From: Phorcus lineatus | Taxonomy: Eukaryota > Mollusca > Gastropoda > Trochida > Trochidae | Direction of reading: 5' to 3' | NCBI GenBank assembly: GCA_921293015.1 | Contig: OV121086.1 | Coordinates: 29,498,254 to 29,562,253 of the forward strand | DNA: 64,000 nt | Part shown: piece after piece, positions 12,586-26,500 of the stretch | Numbering within the stretch: position 1 is the first letter of the stretch | How the letters are laid out: every line of letters begins with the position of its first letter | Made by a program: the position numbers and the translations under genes | Notes under the pieces: model-generated | What the model saw: the letters and a program-made list of their open reading frames with translations, nothing else | Told to the model about the DNA's origin: nothing | Database searches by the model: none

Positions 12586-15299
12586 AAAGAAATATGATTG
12601 TGGTTAAGCGACATTTCAGTTTAGCAACAGCCAGTCCTAAATGACATTTGTTCCCAAGCTAGTGCCACTCAACAAATACTACCTTGGCTAAGAGTGTACT
12701 CACTGAGTGTTCTTGGTGGGATAAGACTTTTTACATCTCAAAGTGTACACCATGCACAAACTTTTCTCAGTAAAAGGCGTCGTAGCTTTAACAAGTTAAT
12801 ATAAATCAGAAATTCAAAAAAAAGTTTGACCATTCTCAAACTTTGACACACAATCTAATCATTAATTAAGTTTTAAACTTGTAATGTCTTATCTGATGAT
12901 AAGTAAGAGGAACGAGATTGCTTTTTCTCTGTATGTTAACTCCCACACCTGTATCCAGTATGACGGCTTATCATTGGTTAATCAAGTCATTTCTTCCCTC
13001 GTAGTCTATGTTACAACTGGATCGCTTTCTGATTTACAGATACAGAATCAGCAGATGGTGCAATCATCGACGTTGTTTTGAGCTGAGTTACAGTATGTTC
13101 CTGTAGTGCCTGAAAGTACCGGAGTTCCTTTACCTGGGCGATTCCAACATTATTCGTACAATAAAAAAGTTCATCCGAGACGGAAAACAGTATTTGTATG
13201 GATAGAAAAAAGAGCGTATCTATCCTTCAAATCTTTACTACAAGGATATTTCAGAACAAGTATGAACCGCTTCTTACAAAGGTTAGGTGCACAGAAATTA
13301 TTTATGTTTACTCCGTGGAAATTGAATGACATTACCTGTACCTCACTTATATGATACGAGTCGGGAAAATGTTTCATAAAGTCATTCGCATTAACGAAAA
13401 TAAGCTTAATTAACTGGTCATATATTTTCTATTCATTCAACCACTTTCACATTTTTAGTAAAGAATGTTAAATTCAAGCTATTCATGGATTTAAACAGCT
13501 TTCTCATAAATCTTCTAAAACTTAGATCAATTTCTATTTGGCGACATAAGATTTTTTAAAATTTCTTCTTTGAAGTTGGCCTTTGAACTTTTATCTTTAT
13601 GAGCAGATGCATTAACTTGATAGAAATGGAGAAAAAAATCCATTTAAGTACGTATTTGAAAATTGAATAGAATATCACGGTTTTCAAAGAAACCACATTA
13701 AAAGGAAATAATCTTTTTAAACAGCCGCCCACTCTAAATTGAGAGTATCATTAACTTTCTTAAGTTATTTAGTGACATGGAGCCACCCTGGTTTAGTTTC
13801 ACTACTACAAAGAATCTAAAATCATCTTGAATAATGGAATCACGAACTTCTTTTCAAATCCTTCTTGAATTCAAGAGCACCAATTTAAAGGCGATTTGTG
13901 GAGCTAATTCTAGCGTATTTCAAAAATTTCGTAACATCATCATCGTGATAGGTTTAAATAATCATGAAAGCACCGTTAAAGCACCATTAACTCTACATCG
14001 TCTCATCATTTTTACTTGTTTTCTTGCAATCTTGAAACCTATAGTTTTTCTAAGCGGGATCAATCTTGATTACTGAGAAATGCTTAGAAATCAAAAAGGG
14101 CATTCGACATTAACATTTGTGATGGGCTCATTTGATTTAATTCTTTCTAATTACCAAAAAGAGAAAAGATGCAGGTTTTTCGGATTATGAATGTTTCATA
14201 GTGTTTTGGGAACGTAGAAACTCACCATATTGGATCGACAAATTTCACGTACTCTTCTTGTAGGCATAGTTAAAACATTTTACGACCGCTTCATCCAATA
14301 CCTCAACAACTGTAGCTTCGAAATAGACATACATATACATGTATGTACCGTGATTGCAGTATTTTGTCTTGTACATATATTTGAAAATATAATAGATTAG
14401 TGTTTTGCATGTTTCTTTTTAGATATCAATTAGCATCAACCACGGAGAAACAACTGTAAAAGTGAGCACCGATTTAGAATTGACATACTTTCTAATCACT
14501 AATTCCCCTGATAAAACATAGTTCCCAAAATAGGCCTACTTTTAAAGTGATGTTTACAAACCAACTAAATATTTAGATACAGAGAAGGATTGCGCCTCTC
14601 TATTTTGTTCTTGAACATTTCTCGAAACGGTTTCAGGGCTAAAATATGTGAATTAAAACTGGCTAGTTTAGCTTCATCGCTGTAAAACAATTGATGTTCT
14701 TTATATCATTCAACAGGTGATAAAGGGCCTTCAGTGTAAAGCAAAGGAAGACCGGTCATCATGCCAGAGTTTGTGAATATCCACCAACCTCGCTCTTTCG
14801 GAGTGTAACATTCATGCCATTGGGGCGAGGACAATTACAATCCTCAGTGCTTTCCTTGGCGCTCGATCAACAGAGTCGAACAAGATTGCGGCCCAATCAG
14901 ATGAACTTACCGTAATGTCAAGTTGCATGTACAACTGTTGTTTACTTCAATGGTTGTTTTGTAATCGCTGCCAAGTCAAAGTGCATTGTCGCACTGGCAT
15001 TGCAACTAAGTTGCTTATTTTGGTTATGCAAAACTGAGGTGGGTTTTTAAAGGTTTAAATTTTTTAAATTCAGAAAACCAACTGACATTTGGAATTTTTC
15101 GAATATTGACTCTAGACTTGGTAGTCGCAAATGTTACTTCAAATGTCTCAACGTCATGGCGATTTTTATTGTTTTCCTTAAAACCTGTTGCATGCACTAC
15201 AAAGGATATATATAGTATTGCCTCATTAAGGAGTCATCGTGTTAAGACTCGTATGAAGAAGATTTTGACATGGAAGCGCCCGTAATATCTATTCTAACA
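12586..15299. other. Intergenic DNA, no gene supported
   Basis: Short open frames at 13106-13354 and 13834-14076 have no recognisable motifs. I see no tandem or inverted repeat of note. Confidence 0.45.
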
Positions 15300-15311
15300 A
15301 ACCAAACCTAC

Positions 15312-15790
15312 CTATTCTGCCAAACGTTGTCCCTGTCTACTCCAACCTCTCGCCTGTCTATCAGTTGAGTCGAGACAGAATTTTAACTCATTCGTGAACA
15401 ACGCATGCCTCCAGGCATTAGCAGTCCAAACAACATGCTCAACAGCCCACTCTCGACGTGAACCACGGCGAGCAGTAGTTATTGGGATTTGAACACGTGG
15501 TCGTCTTACATGCAAACTGTACTTTCTCATGCGGTCGTCTACGCAAAGTTTGTATGGAAACGTTGACCCCACGCGTGGCACGGAGATCAGATCTCAGCTG
15601 GGTGACATGTCTTCTGTCAAGAAGAAAACGGTCATCAAGCGACGATGTTCATCTTTCACGACCTCCAGCATCTCGTCTGGCAGCAGTAGGCCTACCATGT
15701 TGATGACACTGTGGCTTACCGACTTCTTGACAAACACACGCTTTGACGCCTCTGTTTGCAATATTCCAGTCCCTCTAGACAATTTTAAGT
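15312..15790 (-). pseudogene. Tc1/mariner-type transposase relic
   Basis: On the minus strand one frame reads DDRFLLDRRHVTQLRSDLRA and then VNVSIQTLRRR (about 15650-15540), the second helix-turn-helix of Tc1-type transposases. After a frameshift the reading continues MRKYSLHVRRPRVQIPI, REWAVEHVVWTANAWRHALF and TNELKFCLDSTDRQARGWSR, ending at a stop near 15311. ALFTNELKF is the site of the first catalytic Asp (normally LFSDES); here Asp is Asn. An in-frame stop follows DMSPS, and the part carrying the second and third catalytic acids is missing. So it is a fossil, broken by at least one frameshift, a catalytic substitution and a 3' truncation. I saw no terminal inverted repeats around it. Confidence 0.8.
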
Positions 15791-16061
15791 GGTCGATATC
15801 GCATACGACGTCGTGGATTCACCATTTCGGCCAATGGCTACCATACAGACTGAAATGAGAGCCCTATCATGAAAGTTCCTGTTGCACGTGCTTTCCATGG
15901 TGTGCGAGACTGATCAGACATCACTCAATTACTCTGTGTGTTTCTATGCATGTTCCTATCACACGCACGGGAGACATCGATACAGGTCATATACAGTATA
16001 TAACAAGGCTATTCACACATGCATATCAAGCTCCGATATATATGATGTTATAAACATACTC

Positions 16062-16197
16062 ATAAAGTGACATCGGTAAATATCACTCGTAACGTATTCA
16101 TAAATGACCTAACTCCAATTCAACAGTGATAAAGTGACATCGGTAAATATCACTCGTAACGTATTCACAAATGACCTAACTCCAATTCAACAGTGAT
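16062..16197. repeat. Tandem duplication, period 67 bp (two copies)
   Basis: AAAGTGACATCGGTAAATAT begins at 16064 and 16131. Each copy runs to CTCCAATTCAACAGTGATA, differing at about one position (cataaat versus cacaaat). Confidence 0.95.
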
Positions 16198-16694
16198 ATT
16201 ACGTATATGTCACCTTTTTAATTAGAGCTACGTGACTTCAATTAGTGGAAGGCGAGTTTTATGGCGTCATCGCAAGACGGAAGTCGAGGTAAAAAGCCTC
16301 GTTCCAGATGCGACCTCCCTTCACATTTGCCAATTTTCAAAAAACAACAAATGCACATGTTCCACTTTGACACGTGTCACATGTTTTGATGAAAAAATCA
16401 TGTGGTCCTTCAACAGTATATTCATCTACAATACAACATTCGAATATGCCAGTCACGTTACACGTAGATTTACGTTTTCTAACTTACAAGCGTTTGGCAA
16501 GATTATCATGCACCCATACATATTGGAAGAAACAGGAATGAATGCAAGTCGATTTCTTTTTCACAATATCTCAACGATAACCAGATTTATCTCGAAGTAG
16601 AAATCAAATCGTCATAATGCAATTACATCACCAGTTAATGACATCACAACTCGGCTGACAAACATTGACGGACAATTTGATAACACTTTTAGGA

Positions 16695-16855
16695 ATATAG
16701 AGAATACTAAACGACGTCAAGTATAATAACATTTTATGAATCGAGTGAGTGGTTTTGAATTTAACGAGCGAAAGCGAGTTAGATACCGATACCACTCGTG
16801 AGTTTCATAAAAATGTGAATAAACAGGACTGAGTTAAGTATTTTACTTTATACTC
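16695..16855. mobile_element. Foldback MITE (ATATAGAGAATACTAAACG family), copy 1
   Basis: ATATAGAGAATACTAAACGA opens the element. The centre AATTTAACGAGCGAAAGCGA then GTTAGATACC is hairpin-like, and CAGGACTGAGTTAAGTATTT mirrors the left side. The copy at 41846-42010 has the same order of blocks. Confidence 0.7.
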
Positions 16856-17499
16856 ACTGAATGATATATCATGTGACTTCATGCTTAATGATTGTTACAT
16901 CATGTGACGTAGTCCACACGCGATTTTATAAGGTCCATCTTCATTTTAGATTTATTAAACAGCGGTATCTTCAACAGGCGAGTAATAAATTGAAAAATCG
17001 CATCGTATTGCAAATCATCGCTCTTGTACTGCATAATCGCTGCATTGGATTTTAACCATGTTTGTCAATAAAACAATGTTTAAACTTTGATATAAGCATG
17101 ACAAATCTAAAAAAATTACCTCTTATCAAACATAACTAGCACAAAATGTCAATCGGCGAATCTCAATGTCTCAGTTGTGCAAAGAATTCGGCTCAATTAC
17201 GCTGAGATTAAATCAAAGCTATATATGTGTCACAGAAAACACTGCCCTTATTAATGATAACGGACTTATGGTATATACTTAATTACTAGAGCATGACTTA
17301 TGGGCACGAAGAGACACATTGTTACCTGTGTAAGGATTTTGTTGACAAAACGTGTAGGTTACCTGTACGATCAAACTAACTGTAGCTAACTTGTGCTGCG
17401 TCTATATCGTGCGGAATGCTGTCTTACATTGCAATGGTTTCAAGACAATGGGGCCTTTAAAAACCATTTAAAATTACTTTTTTTGAAAAGTTTGTCAAA
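16856..17499. promoter_or_regulatory. Upstream region of the CNBD2-like gene, unresolved
   Basis: This must hold the promoter or 5' UTR, or lead to an upstream non-coding exon. I see no clear TATA box in a meaningful position and no convincing RFX X-box, the motif common in cilium/flagellum genes. Confidence 0.3.
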
Positions 17500-17547
17500 A
17501 TGCCAGGGAGTAAATCGGTGCGATTCAGGGAACCAATTAGCTCAGTG
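17500..17547 (+). CDS. CNBD2: CNBD2-like exon 1 (start codon)
   Basis: The ATG at 17500 has an A at -3 (gtcaaaATGcc). It encodes MPGSKSVRFREPISSV (residues 1-16) and ends at a good donor (GTG|gtaagt), phase 0. I chose this start because it joins in phase to exon 2. Earlier non-coding exons cannot be excluded. The short exon is unsupported by homology, so this is the least certain part of the model. Confidence 0.65.
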
Positions 17548-20500
17548 GTAAGTGAATATGTATAATTTATTTATGATAATATGAGAAATGAAATACTGAT
17601 ATGCATCAGTGAAATAAAATGCCCACGATATCCATATTTTTTACTATGAACAGTATGATATTTTTTTGTCGTCACTGGTGAGTTGAGGGAATTATTTTCT
17701 ACTATGTACTCAAATGAGAGTTACATTTCTACTTTTAAGTAGTATTTTTTAATATTGATACAATTCTATATTATGGAATACCTCATGAAAATTTTGCAAC
17801 TAGTGAAATGTCAATTTTGCCTGTCACTCGATGATTAACATCAGAATCTAAGAGCATATAATGTATTCTCTATACATGTCATCTTTAATGAAGGTTATGA
17901 CATAGATTACAACGTCTCTGTCTGTTTTCAAGTTTCAATCTTAAAGGGACACAGAGTATGTTTCATGAGTTTTAAATTTGGCTGAAATAAGAGCCAAAAT
18001 ACCATCTATCTTGAGTTAAATAAAAATAAAACGCCATATATATGTTAATTAGTAAAAACATTGCATCTAATTTACATGAATTTTAGTTAATTGATCTACT
18101 TAACACTTTCAACATTTATTGGCCTCCTGTCTGCTGTAGATAAGAATTACGCTTGAGTCGCCATTGTCCGGTTTTTGATATTAGATTACAATTTATACCT
18201 GTTTATTGTCTCAATAATAATCAGCAATTATAATTAGATGGTGATTTTCAAAGACAACCACATATTCTCGATAAAATAACATCATTTATTGAGCCTGACA
18301 TATTTGACTCAAACATCATACTCTGTGTCCCTTTAAAATATCTCGATATTTCTACGTCCCACTTACATAAGATTCCACTCTTGTCTTTTTCTTGGTCAGC
18401 GACCTGTGTTGAATGTATCATCTACCAAGATATGCTATAGCCTTAATTTTTGAGAGTCATAAACATAAATTGTCTTTTTAACTAAAATGTTTTCTGTCAC
18501 GCTGAAACCCTGAGTTGGTTATGATGCTTCTAGTACACACGTATTAGCTCTCCCCATAGAGGTAGCTCCGTCATAAAATTGTATACGAACCTCTGTTCTC
18601 ATACGAGCGTTTCTCAGTCTAGAAATAAAGAATACTGATTGGATGCAAGTTGTTATTCGTGCATTCTCTCACCACAGAGGTAGCTCCGTCATAAATTCCT
18701 ATACAACCTCTGTCTTAATACGAAGGTTTCTCGGGTATTTTATTTTGCATTAATTTCGAGTTATTACTGATATTACAGGACAAAGCGCTTAGACGAGTTG
18801 AAGAGGAATCGCCCCGGTCTAACAGTCTTGGAACCGCTATAGTAAATCGCCCTTCTTACCTGCATGTGAGATAGTTTCATATGATTTGCTCTTTTTTCAT
18901 TTAGTAGCATAAACTGAAACTGAAACTGAAAAACTGTTTTTTTAAATATTAGAAATACATGCCAATGAAGAAATGTAATATTGTTATGTCCGGGGTAGCA
19001 TTGTCTTTAATACTTTGGGTGGTTTTTGTTTTATTTTTTCGGGAAGAGTCCACTTGGGATTCGAACCAACACCTCAAAAGCAAGGTCACATTTCAAGCAC
19101 TGACTATGCCAACAGCTTACCCACTCAACCACCGGTCCAGTTTGTATTCGTGCAGAGAGTGCGATCTTTAACATAACAACGTTTAAGTAAAAGATAAAGC
19201 TATGAATATTAACTTCTTGGTTGTGGGTCACCACGATCCCTTGCCTTGCTATTCCTTGCCATTTCGTCAGGTCAAAGGTGATACATCTCTGGCTTCCTCT
19301 ATATAGAGTATCGATCAATCGATGTATCGGTGATACATCTCTGGCTTCCTCTATATAGAGTATCGATCAATCGGCTTCCTCTGTATATAGAGTGTCGATC
19401 AATCGATGTATCGGTGATACATCTCTGGCTTCCTCTATATAGAGTATCGATCAATCGGCTTCCTCTGTATATAGAGTGTCGATCAATCGATGTATCGGTG
19501 ATACATCTCTGGCTTCCTCTATATAGAGTATCGATCAATCGGCTTCCTCTGTATATAGAGTGTCGATCAATCGATGTATCGGTGATACATCTCTGGCTTC
19601 CTCTATATAGAGTATCGATCAATCGGCTTCCTCTGTATATAGAGTATCGATCAATCGATGTATCGGTGTTACATCTCTGGCTTCCTCTATATATAGTATC
19701 GATCAATCGGCTTCCTCTGTATATAGAGTATCGATCAATCGATGTATCGTATATCACCATTAACCTGAAAGAGGGGTATTAAATAGCCAAGTAATGTTGC
19801 TACCTACACTAAACAAGAATTACGTAACAGTTGTCTTTAAAGCGAAAGAGTAATGTTGTAAAACGTGCTTTTGATTGAGTACGCTAATGTTTGATTTACA
19901 TGTTAAACTGTTACACTCCATGCACCGTCGTCTAGCGGGGCCTCTCGTGTAAGAGATTTGGGGCGATGTCTGAGAGCATAGAAGTGAGAAAACACGGCCT
20001 ATGTGATAGCTTGAAAGAGAAACGATCTTGTTTTCACATGCAACAATACATCTGTCACTATGGATATTGAAGTCTCTGTAAGGACTCGCCTTAAACTGCC
20101 TTTTGTTAGCAGTGCTATCTTTCGTTAATATGATTGACACTCGTATGACTCTCATCCGGGTAGTGCCGCTATCGCTGGATGCGAGTTATTTCATTGGCCC
20201 TTAGGATATCAGAGTAGAAGGAACTGATTAAAATACGCTAATGTGGCAGGATGGAAGTGATCTTGCTACTTTATCATAGAGTTAAGGTCATTTACGACAG
20301 CTGGGAAACACAATAAATAGAATATTTGAAATTCCTCGTCGAATACCATGTATATCTCATCTCGTGAAGTAGAAAACTTATTCCTTTGAAATATATAAGA
20401 TAAAAGGTTCATTAGGGCACATATGATTTTGAAGTTTTTTTAAGTGAATTTCGAGGTTTTTGACGATTTTATTTTCATAAACATGTTTAACATATCAATA

Positions 20501-23500
20501 TATATATATTTCTATTGATGATGACCATTCGTTTTGACTCTCTTTTCAAAGTTGATTTTACATTATACATACGCATGTATGTTTTTGCAATACGAGTTGA
20601 CTTTTAATGTTTACAGAAAACTGGAACAGGACGCTTCAAAAATTTGGCAAAGTTCATCATTGTATTGCTTCGTGCGTGGAAAATTCATTCAGACAAGTAA
20701 GAAACCTTTGTTTATTCCTGAAACATTGTTGATCTGTAGAACTAGTGTGGTCTAATCATGAGATATTTGCGTACAAAATGGATTTGTTTAGAAAATGGAC
20801 ACCGACAAAGTGTTTCATGATCAAACGATCAAATGCGTACATTATATGGGTGCGCGTATCTAAACAATTTGAGGCGCACATAAAATAACCACATTTACTA
20901 TACTCTTTGGACCAAGCATCGAACATTCTTTGTTTATTTCATATGTTTCAGCAATTATTGAAGTCAATTACTTATATCTCTCCATAACGATAAATTGGCA
21001 TCGCAGAAGCGTGCCTCATAAGACGTTGCCATACTCTCAGTACGAAAGAAGTGCGTAGAGCATTCAACAGATGTTTCTTACCTGAACTCCTTAATGTAGA
21101 GTTTGGTCCGAATACTTGAGCACAGATTTGATTTAAATTGAGGATTTACATGACTTTCTCCTATACTTACGCTATACATGTATGTGCACGTGATGAAATA
21201 AGACCTTGTGGTCCATATTCAAAAGTGTGTGTAGTGTATAACCTTGTTTCAATATCTCGCACCAAAATGCAGGTGACTAGTAAGTGTAAAACAGTATGAC
21301 GTCAGGAGATCCTACAGTACTTACAATCTGATTGTATTTATATGATAGGGAGTTTTTAACACACGATGCCGATTTTTCCAAATTTTGTTCAAAATGTTTG
21401 ACGTAATGCAGTTGACGACCATTGTTAGTGTAAAATAATATGAAGTCATGAATTCTTGAAGTACTTATTACTCTACGTTAAATGGTGGGTCGATTGGGCC
21501 TTCTTGTTTTGTAAAGGGTGCGTGATGAGTTAAACCTATTTCAAAATCGTTCATCTTAATGCAGAGAGAATAAGTATATAATTGTTGGAAGGCATGGGTT
21601 CCTGCAGTATCGACTACTAACATTGTAATAATATTATTGATTTGTCTTCTTTGGTCATGCTTTTTCGCAGAGTACGTGAAGTGTTAAACCTGTACCAAAC
21701 CCTACACCTGATAGCAGACAGTACAGAAGGGGAAAATCTTCTGTTTGATATCACGAAATACAGATCTAACAAAGAGGTAAATATCTATAGGTATCCAGAA
21801 ATCAAGTACCGTATTATCTGTAGTAAAAGTAACATATGCAGGTGTGTACGAACTGGTATTGTATTGTATTATATAACGTATGGAATGTATGCTATGGTAT
21901 GGGGTGATACGGTAGGGTAGGGTAGGGTATGGTATGGTATGGCTAGGTATTTTTGGTATTCATGTAATATGGTACGGTATGGTGTCACAAATGTGGTATG
22001 GCATAGTGCGGAATGGTATTGTCTGGTATGGTATGGTACGGCTAGGTATTTTACGGTATTCATGTAATATGTTACGGTATGGTATAAAAGATATGGTATG
22101 GCATAGTACGGAATGGTATTGTCTGGTTTGATATGGTATGGTAGGGTATGGTATGACGCAGTACGGAATGGTATTTTATGGTATGGTATGGTATTTTATT
22201 ATTTCATATGTATGTAGAGGTAAAGTGTGACATTGCATGGTTTGGTCTTTTAATTTGAATTTGATATAAATGTACATGTATGGCGTGGTACGGTAATTTT
22301 GTGTTATTGCATAGTATTGGTGGTACCTGTGTGGTATGGAACGGTACTATGAGGGTTTTTTATGCATTCATGGTGTGGTTGGGTAATGTGGTATTGTATG
22401 GACCTGCATGGTACATGTATGATGTGCATGGTACTGTAAAGTGTAGTATTGAATGGTATTGGATGTACCTGTATGATTTGGTGTTGAATTGTGTGGTTAT
22501 GCATGACACTGTATGCTACATACATAGTATGGAACGATATGTTTTGGTATTGTTATGGTTTGATAGTACATGTATGGTTTGATATGATTTTGATTTTGTG
22601 GTTTTGATTCGCAAAGTATAAGGAAATGTACAGTATGATTTGATTTGGTTACAAAATGACTATAGCTTTCTAAATTAAATAGGCGAAGACATCTACAGAA
22701 GTGAAAAGAATATTGAAGAAGGCCCCTGAAGACAGAACGAGAGAAGAGTTACACTTTGTAAGTGGATTGTTCAATAAGACAAATATCTGCATCAATCTAA
22801 AACATTTTTAATTTTGAAATGAACAACAATTTTGTGTAGGTTAAATTAAGACAAATGTATATTAAAACTGTGCGGGTTTTTTATAGTGTAAGGAAAGGGT
22901 TGCTAATTTAGAAAGTCGGTTTTTTATTTTCAATTTAACAAACAAAAAAGCATAAAAAGTTTAAGTTTTAAGGTTATTGGGAGTAATGATTATTTATGAT
23001 AATATAATATATTATATAATTATCATTTAGTTGTAGTTAGGGAGAAGACACAAGGTGTAGATGGCCATTTCCTGATTGTTTTTCTTAACCGGACACAAAG
23101 CAAATCGATCTATCATCACTTGGAATATCATTATTTACATATTTCTAATAGAAAGGTTTATATATTATATTCCGGCCGATCACCATAGTCCTATATCAAT
23201 GAAAATGCCAGTTTGCGAAAAAACCCGAACATTGAACTGAAGAGAACACGCCCAAACACGTAGATTTGTGTAACACTTTCATGAAATATCAACACTATGA
23301 TGGCAACTAAATCGGCTCCGTGCATCGCAGGTCCAAGTTCTCCTGAGGAACTACAAGTCTATTTCGGACTTCCCTGATCGCATGCAGAAAGGGATCGCTC
23401 TGAAAGGGCGGTATCAAGAGTAAGTAGACCGTGCATTTCCCATGTAACTGGTTCATAAACATATCTTCATATAGCTTAAATGATTTGTATATCTGATGTC

Positions 23501-26500
23501 ATGATGGTATCTGTTTTTCATTGGTGAACCCAAGAAGGGTCAAATATATTTAACCATTGTCCATTACAAATCTACTAAGACATAAATTTACATTGTGTCA
23601 TTTTGAACATGACGAACTTTACTGAAAGTACCTTTGATCAAAAACTGTCTTCAACATGGCCACTCCAACTTACTTCATTCCTAATACATATATTTTGCTA
23701 ATTTCATAACAAAATCAAATATTGATCATGAAAAGTGTCTTAAATGCCACCCAATTATCATCAAAATCTAGTTCTCGAAAATTGGGCATTGCATGATTAC
23801 TTAGGTTCTGCGTGAACACATCAGCACCCTTTAACACCATTCAACTGCAGTAGAGAGTAAATAGAACGAAGAAATGTTTCTAGCGATGAGCAAAATGTAA
23901 ACGGGATCACTCTCAAAACGCTTAATATCTGTGTTTGCTTCTCTATAAATTTGTTTTGGAATGAGTAATTTGAGCCCATATGATTGTTGTTGTTTATTTA
24001 TGGTCTATGTTATAGGTAAGAAAAAAAACATACATGTATGTTCATCATCGGTAGTTAGATCACCTTTTGGGTGTTCATTAATTGATAGTAAAACGTAGCC
24101 ATGTTTTGTCCACACTTTCTCTGCTTTACACCTCGCTATTTCTGCAGTACGGTTATACACAGTGATTATCTTCAAAGCGCTACTCTCAGTTCATCAGATC
24201 CTACACTCAGTTCATCAGATCGATAAAAAATTGCAACTGGGGTACCTTGGGGTTTTTTCAGTTTCACAACTGGAGTTCTGAGTAATAATTAGTTCTATTT
24301 CCTGCAGAAATTAAACAGAAATTAAAACAGCTGATTGTCTATGAATTTTTTTTTTAAATTCATAGAACAAATGTTTCAGTTATTCAATATTAGGCGTTAT
24401 GCGACCTTGCAGACCTCATGTTGTGTTAAAAGAACGTACCTTATTCAATACCGAATGTCATGTAACACTTACAGTGAAATTGTGGGCGGGATAGTGCAGT
24501 GGTTAGCGCGATTGGCTTCAGATGAAGAGGTCCGAGGTTCGAGTTTTGTTTGCATTAGAGGTTTGGGTGCAAAGGCTCACTGAATTTCAGCGCAGTGTCA
24601 CCAATGGTTTGTTAGTTTCAGCCGATGTTCGCAGGTTTCATCGCAATATATTTCTTAAATAGATTTATATGGCTAGTTGTTAGTGTTTGGACATTTAAGT
24701 TTATATAACTATATATTTTGACATGTGATAAAATTCCTTTTTTCGAAGACTTGAATATGTATTACAAACAAACAAAACCAATTTGATTTAAATCAGACTC
24801 GCTGCAGGCCTGAAATAGCAGTGGTGTTGGCTGTCTCAACCTACGCCTTGCGGGGGAAGTTAAAGTCTACTATTAATCAGGAAAATTCGTACTAAATTCA
24901 ACTGTATCAGGTATTCAAATTACCCTATCTAGGCTTTTTTTAGAGACTTTAAAGGACCACAGAGTATGTTGCTGGATTCAAATATGCCAAAATTCAGAAA
25001 TGGTGGTACCCCATCGAGAAGTGGTGGTTGTTTCCAAAAATTAGGATTTTAGTGCTTATTAGTTCAGTATAGTCACAATAATTAAACAGTTTGAAGTCTG
25101 GATTTGTGATCGAAAACCGGACAATGACGCGCGTCAGTGACTCAAACGTAATTTGGAAACCTATTTACAGCAGACACAAATATAAATATGGATTTTTAGG
25201 AACAATTAGGAATTTAACTAATATACATGAAAAATGTACGCAGAGTTTCGACGTCAAAACATTTATATAGCCGTTTTTCATTTATCATTGACAACATAAA
25301 AATTGCACAATTTGGGAATTATAGAGATAAAGGTGCGAGTTTGGTAGGCGATTTGAACTTAATTGGTTATTATTTAAGGAACATAAAAAAATCCTAAAAC
25401 ATACTTTGTGTCACTTTAAGAGGTCAAAGATAAGTGTACAACTCTATTGGCTAAAACACTAAGTGTGAGCTAGAAGCAGGAAATGCTTGCCAATACATGC
25501 CCATAAAGACAGCCATGGTTCGCTAGTTCCAGCCAATGCTCGCAGGTTTCACCGCAATGCATTAGTTTTGCACGCTTTCTTCCTGCAATTACCATTCAAC
25601 TCTATTGTTCTCTTTAGGTCGATAAACAAGTTGATCCCCGTGTTTTGCTCGTGCTCAGGTGGTGAGTTTAATGAATACAGGTGTTCAACTAACTTACTCA
25701 CCTGTGAACAAGTTCAAAGTTTTGAAAATGTGTTTCATACTGATTCGTAAAATAACTTGTATTCAAGAACAGGAGAATTTATAAATGTTTTGTTGAAACC
25801 GGGGATCGAACCCGTAGCTTCCTAATTCTTATCCAGTGAGCTAACCACGAGACCAGCGAAACCAACTAACAAATACAAGACATTAAAATTACCAATTGAT
25901 TTAGATATTTTTAAGTGATAGGCTTGAGTTATACATGGTTAATTTTGTAAATCTTAAATGCCTTCGGTGGTAAACATCTCCTAATTTACATTTTGAAATT
26001 TGTTTTTTTTTGTGGTTAACCTGGTGATATTTATACTGGTTATACTTTCTGTTATGAAGCATGTATATTTCCGCATGCTGCACGTGCGGGGCGATTTCCT
26101 CAGGCTTCTGTCACCTACCGCATTTAGGCACCGTTTCTTCATCTGGAAGCGCCATTAATATTGTACCAATGCTATAAGTACCTCTATCATTTAAAAATGT
26201 GCTTAATATACTTTTTTAAATGTTTTTGTCGCTGTTTGACATTGATTTCAATGGTTGAATGGTAAGTCAGTTACCAACCTCGTTGTCGGCGTGCATGAAT
26301 TGAATAATAATATAATAATAATATAATAGTTTATTACCGTGTCATGTGTTCCATATACACATCATAAAATCTTTGGTCACAACATTAAAAAGCACACCTG
26401 ACCTCATAAGGTCGAAAAGACACCTTAAAATACATCAGATATAAAATACAAGTAAACATAAGCGAACAGCGAATACACATATACACTTTATAGCATCCAA

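Noticed and set aside
16232..16600. 122-codon open frame near a tandem duplication
   Set aside because: No family resemblance; a short ATG-initiated frame inside it (16261) also ends quickly.
19299..19782. Open frames of about 150 codons on both strands
   Set aside because: They run through the 84-bp tandem array, whose length is a multiple of 3; the peptides are pure repeats without start context or homology.
22280..22582. Trp/Tyr/Met-rich open frames in intron 4
   Set aside because: By-products of the GGTAT-type array.
25793..25863. Functional tRNA gene on the minus strand
   Set aside because: B box is good, but A box is imperfect and the acceptor stem cannot pair; a SINE head fits better.
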